A DNA stretch of 64,000 nt, from the NCBI RefSeq assembly GCF_000371805.1, contig NZ_AQUK01000001.1, forward strand, positions 310,001-374,000. The letters run 5' to 3'. The notes under the pieces are model-generated. The model saw only the letters and a list, made by a program, of their open reading frames with translations, was not told the DNA's origin and made no database searches. Shown piece after piece: positions 32,993 through 40,855 of this stretch; position 1 is the stretch's first letter, and every line of letters starts with the position of its first letter. Both the position numbers and the translations under genes were made by a program. This DNA comes from Methanocaldococcus villosus KIN24-T80 (lineage in GTDB: Archaea; AGJL01; Methanococci; Methanococcales; Methanocaldococcaceae).

Positions 32993-33032
32993 TTTCTTAT
33001 TTTTTATTAAATCTATTTTTAAAAATAAGAAA
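32993..33032. repeat. AT-rich inverted repeat between fruA and the OsmC-like gene
   Basis: TTTCTTATTTTT (32993-33004) is the exact reverse complement of AAAAATAAGAAA (33021-33032), with 16 bases between. It lies in the 279-base divergent gap, which otherwise holds only TATA-like elements near 32890-32905 (fruA) and 33103-33116 (OsmC-like). It could be an operator or form a hairpin; arms made mostly of A and T weaken the case. Confidence 0.45.
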
Positions 33033-33144
33033 CTTTTAATAATATTCATCAAAATATTTAAAAATTTTTAAAAAATATTAGAATTAATCAATTAATCGAA
33101 AATTATAAATATATAATGTGCTAACATAATTATGGTGATAAAAA

Positions 33145-33684
33145 ATGGAAGAGATCTGTAAAGAAATAGCACCAAAGATAATGCCAATAATGTTACCAAA
33201 AGCTTTAGAGAATTTTTTAATGAAAATTCCTGAAAAGGAGAGAGATAAACTTATTATGGATATTGTAGATATTATTGTTTCAAAGACAGATAATCAAGAG
33301 ATTTCAAGTAAGTTTGTTAAGGAGTTTGAATCAATATTAAATATTAAAGGGTTAAAAATACATTCAAGAGGAGGAAAAGGAGCTATAAAAGAGAAAATTT
33401 CTCCAATGGATACATTTTTATCTGGCTTATGTGGGTGTATAGCTATAGCAGTAGGAAATACTTTATTAGAAAAAAATATTGAAGCTGATATCAATGTTAA
33501 AGGATCTGTAGAAAAAAATTTTGAAAAAGGATGTATTGAAAAGATAAAATTGGATATTTATGTTAAACCTAAAAAAGATGTAAATAAAGAAGAGTTAAAA
33601 ACTCTTGTATTAAAAGGTTCTAATAAGTGTTTAATCTCTAATTCCTTAAAATGTGAAGTAATTAAAAATGTTATAATAGAGTAG
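33145..33684 (+). CDS. OsmC family protein
   Basis: A 179-residue protein. The second half is OsmC-like: SPMDTFLSGLCGCIAIAVGNTLLEKNIEADINVKG, then beta strands and a second Cys pair near the C terminus (CLISNSLKC). OsmC relatives reduce organic peroxides with paired cysteines or bind small molecules. The first 65 residues form an extra helical region I do not recognise. The ferredoxin gene follows by eight bases and may supply electrons; that is inference. ATG at 33145 follows GGTGATAAAAA. Confidence 0.75.
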   Translation: MEEICKEIAPKIMPIMLPKALENFLMKIPEKERDKLIMDIVDIIVSKTDNQEISSKFVKEFESILNIKGLKIHSRGGKGAIKEKISPMDTFLSGLCGCIAIAVGNTLLEKNIEADINVKGSVEKNFEKGCIEKIKLDIYVKPKKDVNKEELKTLVLKGSNKCLISNSLKCEVIKNVIIE

Positions 33685-33692
33685 GTGGAAAA

Positions 33693-34064
33693 ATGGAGGA
33701 CATTCCTGTAATTGGAAAAGATAAATTAGGAAGAGTTATTAGAGATTGGTCAGTAAAACCATGGTTTGGAATAGATAGGAAAGATATTAAATGGTATCCA
33801 GAAATTAATTATGAAAAATGTATTGGATGTGGTCTCTGTTTCTTAACTTGTGCAAATAGGGTAGTGTTTGATTGGGATGAAGAGAAAAAAAGGCCTATAG
33901 TGGCAAGACCTTACAACTGTGTTGTAGCATGTACCACCTGTAAAACCCTATGTCCAGTGGATGCTATAGAATTTCCAAAAAAAGAATATATTCAAAATAT
34001 CATAAAAGAATATAAGATTTTAGCAAAAATAAAAGAGAAATTAAAAGAAGCTGGATTAATTTAA
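33693..34064 (+). CDS. Ferredoxin with two 4Fe-4S sites
   Basis: A 123-residue iron-sulfur protein. The first site is CIGCGLCFLTC and the second CVVACTTCKTLCP, whose first spacing is CX3C and not the usual CX2C. About 40 residues precede the first cluster and a helical tail follows the second. It lies in an operon with the OsmC-like gene and has no dedicated enzyme beside it. It was found next to the fru hydrogenase, but on the opposite strand. Confidence 0.85.
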   Translation: MEDIPVIGKDKLGRVIRDWSVKPWFGIDRKDIKWYPEINYEKCIGCGLCFLTCANRVVFDWDEEKKRPIVARPYNCVVACTTCKTLCPVDAIEFPKKEYIQNIIKEYKILAKIKEKLKEAGLI

Positions 34065-34069
34065 ATATA

Positions 34070-35374
34070 CTATCCACTTAAATAAACAAATCTCAAAGCA
34101 AATATTGCTGCTAAGATATAAACCAACCAGTGGACTTCTTTAGCCCTTCCAGTGAAGATTTTTAATATTGGATATGTTATAAATCCTAAAGCTAAACCAG
34201 TAGCTATACTAAATGTCAAAGGAATTGTTAATATTGTTATAAAAGCTGGAATAGATTCAGTATAATCATCAAAATTAATATTTTTTATAGCTTTCATCAT
34301 TAAAGCTCCAACAATAACTAAAGCTGAAGCTGTAGCATATGTAGGGATAGCTTTAACCAAGGGGTAAAAGAAGAGAGATAATAAAAATAATAAAGCTACA
34401 ACAACTGAAACAAATCCTGTTTTTCCACCCATTGCAATTCCAGAAGCAGATTCTATATATGTTGTTACTGTTGATGTCCCTAATAGAGATCCTAAAACTG
34501 TTCCTGTAGCATCAGACATTAAAGCTTTTTCTACTCTTGGCAACTTTCCATCTTTATCTAAATATCCTGCCTGTGATGAGAGAGCACTCAGTGTTCCTAT
34601 AGTATCAAACATATCAACAAAGAAGAATGACATCACAATTGTTAATAATCCCAAATTTAAAGCACCAAATATATCAAGTTTTAAAAATGTTGGCTCTATT
34701 GAGGGGGGTAATGAAACAATCCCACTAGGAAATTGTGAAATTCCAAAAATCATTCCAATTAAAGAGGTTATTATAATTCCAATAAGTATTCCACCAATAA
34801 CATTTCTACTAACTAAGATTGATGTTAGAAATATGCCAAATAAAGATAATAAAGGTTCAGGATTTAATATATTACCCAAAGTTACTAAAGTTGCTTTACT
34901 TTCTACAATTATTCCAGCATTTTTTAGACCAATAAAAGCTATAAACAGTCCAATTCCAACAGCAGTTCCATATTTTATTGCATTAGGGATGACATTAAAA
35001 ATCCATGTTCTTACTTTTGTAAGTGTTAAAATAATAAATAGTATTCCTGATATAAAAACAGCCCCTAATGCCACCCTCCAATCAATGCCCATACCCAAGC
35101 ATACACCATATGTAAAATAAGCATTTAATCCCATCCCTGGAGCCAAAGCAAATGGATATTTTGCATATAAACCCATGATCAATGTTGCTATTGCTGAAGC
35201 TATACAAGTTGCTACCATAACTGCTCCAAAATCCATCCCTGTTTGGCTTAATATTTGTGGATTTACAAAGATTATATATGCCATCGTCATAAATGTTGTT
35301 ATCCCTGCTAAGATTTCTATTTTTATATTTGTCCCATACTTTTTAAATTCAAAATAGTCTTCTATAATCTTCAT
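34070..35374 (-). CDS. AzgA family purine permease
   Basis: A 434-residue membrane protein of the NCS2/AzgA group with about 12-14 segments. ILAGITTFMTMAYIIFVNP opens the protein, the nucleobase-binding loops include FALAPGMGLNAYFTY and FFFVDMFDTIGTL, and GTSTVTTYIESASGIAMGGKTGF is the family signature. It imports adenine, guanine or hypoxanthine with protons. Its start overlaps the stop of the radical SAM gene by four bases. Confidence 0.9.
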   Translation of the reverse strand: MKIIEDYFEFKKYGTNIKIEILAGITTFMTMAYIIFVNPQILSQTGMDFGAVMVATCIASAIATLIMGLYAKYPFALAPGMGLNAYFTYGVCLGMGIDWRVALGAVFISGILFIILTLTKVRTWIFNVIPNAIKYGTAVGIGLFIAFIGLKNAGIIVESKATLVTLGNILNPEPLLSLFGIFLTSILVSRNVIGGILIGIIITSLIGMIFGISQFPSGIVSLPPSIEPTFLKLDIFGALNLGLLTIVMSFFFVDMFDTIGTLSALSSQAGYLDKDGKLPRVEKALMSDATGTVLGSLLGTSTVTTYIESASGIAMGGKTGFVSVVVALLFLLSLFFYPLVKAIPTYATASALVIVGALMMKAIKNINFDDYTESIPAFITILTIPLTFSIATGLALGFITYPILKIFTGRAKEVHWLVYILAAIFALRFVYLSG

Positions 35375-36873
35375 ATAACCACCTTACCAGTTATTGATCT
35401 CCTTCCATAATCAATAACTTCAACATCAACAAACTCTCTCAATCTTACATTATCTTTAATCCCTACTAATATAGGATAACTACCAAACTGTCTTCCATAA
35501 TATAAATTATCTTTTTTTATTTCTATAAACACATCTTTCAACACAGTACCTTTTGGTAAAATTCTTTTTAACATTTTGTTATCAATGTCATTTCTTATTT
35601 TCTCTTTAAACCATAAAAATAATTTCTTTCTTTTTTCAGCTTTTTTTAAGTCTTTTAATGTTATATCAGTTCCAAAAAATGGAACAACTTGTCTTATATT
35701 AATCCTTCTTAACATTAATCCTCTATCATATATTTCCTTTAAATATTGGTAATTAATATTAAATGTTTCCTTCCTCTCTCCCTTTAATCCAAATAATAAA
35801 TTTATCCCAGGTAATAAGTAAGGTAATCCATTCTCTCCTCTTTTGCCCCCAATTTTATTTAATATTTCAACAGCTTTTATAACATCTTCAGGATAAGCAT
35901 TTAAATTGTTTGCTTTTATAACCTTCTCATCAAAACTCTCCACTCCAAAAGCAGCAACATTTCCAGGTGTGCAGTATTTAACTAAAATCTTTGTAACTTC
36001 AACTGACTCTTCATAGTTAGCTATCACATATGGGTTTGCATTATCAATGTGTAGTACCTTTGGATTTAGAGAGTTTAATCCTCTAAATAACCTTTCAATA
36101 GCTTCAACATTTGGTTTAGGGTTATCAAAATCATGGGCTTTATATGAATATATACATGGTTGTCTCCCAATTCTAAAATATCTTACCCCCTCTTTCATTA
36201 ATGCTTTTACTTCATCTATAATATCTTTCTCTTCCCTAAATTCAGGCAATCCATACCTTCTTGGTTCTACACAGAAAGAACATCCACCACAAACTGCCCT
36301 ATGACAACCTCTATAGGTTTCAATTTCAGCTATTATATATGGATATTCTGGATGCTGTTTAACTACTTTAGCCCCTCTTATAGCAAATTCCCTTAATTCA
36401 CTATAATTTCTCATCCTTTCTTCATCTACTTTTTCTAACCCAAATTCTAAAAAATCTTTTATAACAGCATCTACATCTCCCTCAATAACAATGTCAAAAA
36501 AATCTTTATATTTTTTTTCATCTTCAATTTTCCCTCCAATCTGAGATGAACCAAATTTTGTTGCTGCAGGACCGGCTAAAATTTTTATTCCATTATATTT
36601 ATATAATATAGAAACAAACTCTTTCAATGTTGCAGGATTTGCTCTTAAATATTTTCCTGGAGTGTGAAATCCACATATGGCTATAATTATATTATATTTA
36701 TCTAAATTAAACTTGCCTCTAATGTTTCTAAACTTATCTATTGTGGTGTAATCTGTTTCTACACCAAATTTATCTAAAACTCCATAAGCATATCTTGGAT
36801 AAATACCTATATATGGTGGAACTCCCAATCCTGCCGGTTCATCAGTGTAACCATCAATTATTAATGCTCTCAT
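35371..36873 (-). CDS. Radical SAM protein with C-terminal TRAM-like domain
   Basis: A 500-residue protein. The first 150 residues resemble a cobalamin-binding or Rossmann region (GPAATKFGSSQIGG). The cluster-binding stretch is CHRAVCGGCSFC, with extra Cys residues around the radical SAM CX3CX2C theme. The centre is a radical SAM barrel (AFGVESFDEKVIKANN). The C-terminal 60 residues (FVDVEVIDYGRRSITGKVV) look like a TRAM domain, which binds RNA in methylthiotransferases. The substrate is unknown, possibly RNA. An sRNA lies antisense to its leader. Confidence 0.75.
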   Translation of the reverse strand: MRALIIDGYTDEPAGLGVPPYIGIYPRYAYGVLDKFGVETDYTTIDKFRNIRGKFNLDKYNIIIAICGFHTPGKYLRANPATLKEFVSILYKYNGIKILAGPAATKFGSSQIGGKIEDEKKYKDFFDIVIEGDVDAVIKDFLEFGLEKVDEERMRNYSELREFAIRGAKVVKQHPEYPYIIAEIETYRGCHRAVCGGCSFCVEPRRYGLPEFREEKDIIDEVKALMKEGVRYFRIGRQPCIYSYKAHDFDNPKPNVEAIERLFRGLNSLNPKVLHIDNANPYVIANYEESVEVTKILVKYCTPGNVAAFGVESFDEKVIKANNLNAYPEDVIKAVEILNKIGGKRGENGLPYLLPGINLLFGLKGERKETFNINYQYLKEIYDRGLMLRRINIRQVVPFFGTDITLKDLKKAEKRKKLFLWFKEKIRNDIDNKMLKRILPKGTVLKDVFIEIKKDNLYYGRQFGSYPILVGIKDNVRLREFVDVEVIDYGRRSITGKVVI

Positions 36874-36874
36874 G

Positions 36875-36938
36875 TTATCCCAATGATGATAAATTTTATC
36901 TGACAGTAATGATGAACCGTATGAGCTCTGAGGGATAA
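36875..36938 (+). ncRNA. C/D box sRNA (2'-O-methylation guide)
   Basis: Plus strand order: terminal stem TTATCCC (36875-36881), C box ATGATGA (36883-36889), a 10-nt guide of A and T only (36890-36899), D' CTGA (36900-36903), a 5-nt spacer, C' ATGATGA (36909-36915), a 12-nt guide (36916-36927), D CTGA (36928-36931), and GGGATAA (36932-36938) closing a 7-bp stem. The D guide predicts methylation of the C before AUACGGU in a target AGCUCAUACGGU. The D' guide is short and weak and may be inactive. The gene is antisense to the radical SAM leader. Confidence 0.9.
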
Positions 36939-37004
36939 GATCAAATTTATTACATAATAGTATTAAATGATTATTCTCACCAATTCTTAGAATCCCAAAA
37001 TAAA

Positions 37005-37021
37005 ACCGAAAAGTTTAAATA
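37005..37021 (+). promoter_or_regulatory. BRE-TATA promoter of the histone gene
   Basis: ACCGAAAAG followed by TTTAAATA (37014-37021) is close to the ideal methanogen promoter. Transcription would begin near 37042, leaving a leader of about 24 bases with TGAGGTGATAAG before the ATG at 37066. Confidence 0.75.
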
Positions 37022-37065
37022 AAGGATTTTAAAAAATAGTTTATAAAGATTTTTGAGGTGATAAG

Positions 37066-37269
37066 ATGGGAGAGCTTCCAATTGCACCATTTGAAAGAAT
37101 ACTAAAAAAGGCTGGAGCAGAGAGAGTAAGTAGAGCTGCAGCAGAGTATTTAGCTGAAGCTATAGAGGAGCTGGCATTAGAGATAGCTAAAGAAGCTGTT
37201 GAATTAGCAAAACATGCAAAAAGAAAGACTGTTAAAGTTGAAGATATAAAATTAGCTTTAAAAAAATAA
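37066..37269 (+). CDS. Archaeal histone
   Basis: A 67-residue histone-fold protein (HMf family) that dimerises and wraps DNA. It starts [21 protein letters not shown] and ends with the [15 protein letters not shown] helix. There are no tails. A strong promoter and a good ribosome site suggest high expression. It converges on a coiled-coil regulator gene, 2 bases apart. Confidence 0.95.
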   Translation: MGELPIAPFERILKKAGAERVSRAAAEYLAEAIEELALEIAKEAVELAKHAKRKTVKVEDIKLALKK

Positions 37270-37271
37270 TT

Positions 37272-37763
37272 TTATTTTAGCTCATTTAAAGCTTTTTCTA
37301 ATAATTCTTTAACCTTTTCTATTTTCTCTTTTAATGATTCATTTTCATTTTTCAAGTTCTCTAATTTTTCTTCTAACTGCTTAATAATTTCTAATTTTTC
37401 ACTGAGTTCTTCTCTTCTTGATACTGCTTCTAAGAACTTCTCAACTTCTTCTATACTTAATTCTCCTCTTTTTAACATTTCATAAGTTTCTAAAATTAAT
37501 TTTCCTGCTTTTGTTTCTCCTTTTAAATGTTTTCTTATTGTTTGCTCTGTTCTACCAAGCTCATCAGCTATTTCTTTTATTGTATAACCTGCTTTCTCTC
37601 TTGCTAAAGCACCTGCAGCTATAGCAAGTGAATCTACCCATGTAACTTTTTCAACAGGGTCTTTTATTAATTCTAATATCTCAGGTCTAAATAGAGTACC
37701 TAATATTAATATGTGCTCTAATTTATCTATCTCTGTCTTAGATGTTGGCACCAATGGAATCAT
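37272..37763 (-). CDS. HTH and coiled-coil protein, probable regulator
   Basis: A 163-residue protein. Residues about 45-95 contain a helix-turn-helix (YTIKEIADELGRTEQTIRKHLKGETKAG), and residues 105-163 form a long acidic-basic coiled coil (LEEKLENLKNENESLKEKIEK). It starts MIPLVPTSKTEIDKLEHI and occurs, as I recall, as a conserved archaeal regulator of unknown target. ATG follows GGTGATAAT. It is divergent from korC. Confidence 0.7.
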   Translation of the reverse strand: MIPLVPTSKTEIDKLEHILILGTLFRPEILELIKDPVEKVTWVDSLAIAAGALAREKAGYTIKEIADELGRTEQTIRKHLKGETKAGKLILETYEMLKRGELSIEEVEKFLEAVSRREELSEKLEIIKQLEEKLENLKNENESLKEKIEKVKELLEKALNELK

Positions 37764-37838
37764 ATTATCACCTACATATTATTTTATATAATTAATCTTA
37801 TTAATAAATGTATTTAAAAATTGTGAAAAGTGATAGTA

Positions 37839-38384
37839 ATGAGAAGAGAGATTAGACTTTCTGGATTTGGAGGGCAAGGTATTATATTAGCAGGGGTAAT
37901 ATTAGGAAAAGCAGCAGCACTTTATGATAATAAAGAAGCTGTGCAAACACAATCTTATGGACCTGAGGCAAGAGGAGGGTATAGTAAATCTGAGGTTGTA
38001 ATATCTGATGAGCCTATAGATTATCCAAAAGTTATAAAACCTGATATCCTTGTATGCATGTCACAGCAAGCATATGATAAATATAAAGATGATATTAAAG
38101 AGAATGGAACTCTAATTGTAGATGAGGATTTAGTTTCTTTAAATGAGCTACCAAAGGTTAAAGTTAATATTTATAAAATTCCATTTACAAGAATAGCTTC
38201 TGAAAAAATAGGGCTACCAATTGTAGCAAACATTGTTATGCTTGGTTCATTGGTTAGAATAACAAACATTGTTAGTAAAGAAGCTATGGAAAAAGCTATT
38301 TTAAATAGTGTTCCTAAAGGTACTGAAGAAAAAAACTTATTGGCATTTAAATTAGGATATGAAGTAGCAGGGGATGTACATTGA
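37839..38384 (+). CDS. korC: 2-oxoglutarate:ferredoxin oxidoreductase gamma subunit
   Basis: A 181-residue gamma subunit of a 2-oxoacid:ferredoxin oxidoreductase. IRLSGFGGQGIILAGVILGKAA and TQSYGPEARGGYSKSEVVIS are the CoA-binding signatures, most like 2-oxoglutarate enzymes. The alpha, beta and delta subunits are not here, so this gene is detached from its partners. ATG at 37839 follows GTGAT; GTG at 37830 is part of that site. carS starts at its stop (TTGA overlap). Confidence 0.85.
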   Translation: MRREIRLSGFGGQGIILAGVILGKAAALYDNKEAVQTQSYGPEARGGYSKSEVVISDEPIDYPKVIKPDILVCMSQQAYDKYKDDIKENGTLIVDEDLVSLNELPKVKVNIYKIPFTRIASEKIGLPIVANIVMLGSLVRITNIVSKEAMEKAILNSVPKGTEEKNLLAFKLGYEVAGDVH

Positions 38385-38893
38385 AGAATATAATAATATC
38401 ATCAATTTGGTACATTCTACCAGCCTATGTAGCTAATGCCTCTGCCTGTATATTTGGAGGAGGTAGTCCATTAGATAACAATGCATACTTTTTTGATGGT
38501 AAGAGAATTTTAGGTGATGGGGTTACATATAGAGGTTGTTTTTTTGGAATACTTTTTGGAACTTTAACAGGAATTATTCAAAGTATTATCCATTATATTT
38601 ATTTTAAAAACTTTACAACTGATTATATAATTTTAGCATTTTTATTATCCTTTGGAGCCATATTTGGTGATGCTGTTGGTAGTTTTATAAAGAGAAGAAT
38701 AAATATAGAGAGAGGGAAACCTGCTCCCTTATTAGATCAGTTAGATTTTGTTATTTTTGCTATAATTTTTGGAAGTATTATAAAACCAATAAGTTTTGAA
38801 GAGATTACAGTTATATTAATATTAACTGTATTTATCCATATATTAGGAAATGTTATAGCTTATTTGTTAAAGATAAAAGATGTTTGGTGGTAA
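38381..38893 (+). CDS. carS: CDP-archaeol synthase
   Basis: A 170-residue membrane enzyme that activates the unsaturated diether phospholipid precursor with CTP. About five membrane segments are visible. The DUF46/CTP-transferase motifs are LPAYVANASACIFGGGSPLD, ILGDGVTYRG and FGAIFGDAVGSFIKRR, followed by PLLDQLDFVIFA. The start is TTG at 38381, overlapping the korC stop. Together with hmgA and the geranylgeranyl reductase-like gene it covers three points of ether lipid synthesis in this window. Confidence 0.9.
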   Translation: MKNIIISSIWYILPAYVANASACIFGGGSPLDNNAYFFDGKRILGDGVTYRGCFFGILFGTLTGIIQSIIHYIYFKNFTTDYIILAFLLSFGAIFGDAVGSFIKRRINIERGKPAPLLDQLDFVIFAIIFGSIIKPISFEEITVILILTVFIHILGNVIAYLLKIKDVWW

Positions 38894-38896
38894 ATA

Positions 38897-39373
38897 ATGA
38901 TAACAATAGATTTAGAGCTAAAAGACAGACCAGGGGAGTTGTTGAAAATATTAACACCAATAGCTAAAGCAGGGGCTAATATAATTTCTATAATTCACTC
39001 AAGAGAAGAAAAGAGAGGGGGTAAAGTTCCAGTAAGGATTGTTATTGATGCTGAAGAGGAAAAAGTTGAAAAGATTGTTGAAGAATTAAAGAAAATAGCT
39101 ACACTAAAAAAAGTTGATGGTAGGGATAAAAAAGTGTATCTGGATATTGTTGTTATAGGGCATGTAGTAGATACTGATGTAAGAGATACAATAGATAGAA
39201 TTAATGAAATTGGATTGGTTGAAGATCTCGATTTAATCATGCCACATCCTGAAAAGGAATCATCAGCTATAATGAGGATCACAGTTGATAAAGATAAAAT
39301 AGATGATCTCTTTTATTTATTTGAAAAATTGGAAAAGGAAAAAGGTTTATTGTTTATAAAATCAATAATCTAA
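38897..39373 (+). CDS. ACT-domain protein, likely regulator of homoserine dehydrogenase
   Basis: A 158-residue protein with two ACT domains: [25 protein letters not shown] at the front and [23 protein letters not shown] in the second half. ACT domains bind amino acids. The next gene, 11 bases on, encodes homoserine dehydrogenase without a regulatory domain, so this is probably its separate allosteric subunit for threonine feedback. This arrangement is known in archaea. Confidence 0.85.
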   Translation: MITIDLELKDRPGELLKILTPIAKAGANIISIIHSREEKRGGKVPVRIVIDAEEEKVEKIVEELKKIATLKKVDGRDKKVYLDIVVIGHVVDTDVRDTIDRINEIGLVEDLDLIMPHPEKESSAIMRITVDKDKIDDLFYLFEKLEKEKGLLFIKSII

Positions 39374-39384
39374 AGGTGGTAATA

Positions 39385-40389
39385 TTGAGAATAATTATTA
39401 TTGGATTTGGGGTTATTGGTAGAGGATTGGCAAAAGTTCTTTATAAAAAGAGAGAATTTTTAAGAAAAAATTATGGAGATTTTAATGTAGTAGCTATTGC
39501 TGATAGATCAGGAGCCATTATAGGAGAGGATATAGATTTAAAAAGAGCGATAGAGGTTAAGGAAAAGAGTGGAAAAATTATAAACTACCCTGGAATAGAA
39601 AAGAGTAGTTTAGAAGTTATTAAAGATGTTGATGCTGATGTAGTTGTTGAAGTTACCCCATCTAACTTAGACACAGGAGAGCCAGCAAGAACCCATATAA
39701 TAGAGAGTTTTAAACATGGAAAACATGTTGTTACAGCTAATAAAGGACCATTAGCATTATATTTTAAAGAACTTATGGAAACAGCAAAAAGATACAATAA
39801 AATTTTTAAATTTGAAGCATCTGTTGGAGGAGCAATGCCAATAATTAATTTAGCCAAAGAAACTTTAGCCGGGAATAAGATTATATCTATAAGGGGTATA
39901 TTAAATGGTACAACAAACTACATTTTAACAAAAATGGAGGAAGGATTAGATTTTGAGACAGTGTTAAAAGAAGCTAAAGAACTAGGAATAGCTGAAACTA
40001 ATCCATATCAAGATATTTCTGGATTAGATACTGCTGCTAAAATTGTTATTTTAGCTAATGCAATAATGGGACTTAACAAAACTATAAAAGATGTCAAAGT
40101 TAGAGGTATAGAAAAGATAACTCCTGAAGCTTTATTTTTAGCTAATAAAAGAGGATACACAATAAAATTAATTGGTGAAATTGTTAATGGTTATTTGATA
40201 GTTGAGCCAAAATTGATTCCTATAAACAGCCCTTTGAATGTTAAAGGAACATTAAATGTTGCTATGTTTGAAACTGATTTAGCTAAAGAAGTCGTTGTTG
40301 TAGGTAGGGGTGCAGGAGCTGAAGAAACTGCATCAGCTATATTAAGTGATCTTATAAGTATAAAGAAGATGATTGAAAATGAAAGCTAA
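39385..40389 (+). CDS. hom: Homoserine dehydrogenase
   Basis: A 334-residue enzyme that reduces aspartate semialdehyde to homoserine for threonine and methionine. The NAD(P) site is [13 protein letters not shown] at the N terminus, TANKGPLAL is typical, and the catalytic region is [17 protein letters not shown] with [17 protein letters not shown]. It lacks the C-terminal ACT domain. Start TTG at 39385 follows AGGTGG; GTG at 39376 lies inside that site. The DUF2115 gene starts within its end. Confidence 0.93.
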   Translation: MRIIIIGFGVIGRGLAKVLYKKREFLRKNYGDFNVVAIADRSGAIIGEDIDLKRAIEVKEKSGKIINYPGIEKSSLEVIKDVDADVVVEVTPSNLDTGEPARTHIIESFKHGKHVVTANKGPLALYFKELMETAKRYNKIFKFEASVGGAMPIINLAKETLAGNKIISIRGILNGTTNYILTKMEEGLDFETVLKEAKELGIAETNPYQDISGLDTAAKIVILANAIMGLNKTIKDVKVRGIEKITPEALFLANKRGYTIKLIGEIVNGYLIVEPKLIPINSPLNVKGTLNVAMFETDLAKEVVVVGRGAGAEETASAILSDLISIKKMIENES

Positions 40390-40855
40390 AGAATTACTGA
40401 AAAAACTTAAAGAAAAAGCTGAAAATTTTAGTATTTATGATATTATAGCTATAAAATGCTTCATTGAAAAAGATGCTAAATATTTGCCAGAAAAATATAA
40501 AGAAGATTATATCAATGCTATGATAAAATATTATATTGACACGCTTAATGAAATAAAAAGTAAGGAGATTTGTGAAGATTATGAGATAGATGAAAAAAAG
40601 TTAAATGAATTAATCAATAGAATTGAGAGTTTTAAAAAATATAATTCTGAAGAAGAGAAGAAGTTTATAGAATTATCAAAAATTATTTGCCCATATCTTT
40701 TATTTATAGCTAAAAAACCATTTCATCCTGAGTATCTAATCTTTCCTGGTGGGTTAAAAATAATAAAAGACAATAATATTTACTACTGTCCAGTTAAAGA
40801 AAAGCAACTAAATGAATATTCTTTATGTGAATTTTGTGTAGCTAAACCTATTTAA
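40379..40855 (+). CDS. DUF2115 (UPF0305) family protein
   Basis: A protein of about 158 residues in the methanogen family DUF2115/UPF0305, function unknown. The C-terminal signature is [20 protein letters not shown] followed by YYCPVKEKQ and LCEFCVAKP. Three cysteines there could bind metal. The body is helical and charged. It overlaps hom at its start and converges with the aCPSF1 gene over 8 bases at its end. Confidence 0.75.
   Translation: MKAKELLKKLKEKAENFSIYDIIAIKCFIEKDAKYLPEKYKEDYINAMIKYYIDTLNEIKSKEICEDYEIDEKKLNELINRIESFKKYNSEEEKKFIELSKIICPYLLFIAKKPFHPEYLIFPGGLKIIKDNNIYYCPVKEKQLNEYSLCEFCVAKPI

Noticed and set aside
36916-36931. Elongator tRNA-Met C34 as target of the second C/D RNA
   Set aside because: The predicted target has CAU after the methylated-base position, like the anticodon, but the flanking bases AG and GG cannot form the anticodon stem, so I do not claim it.
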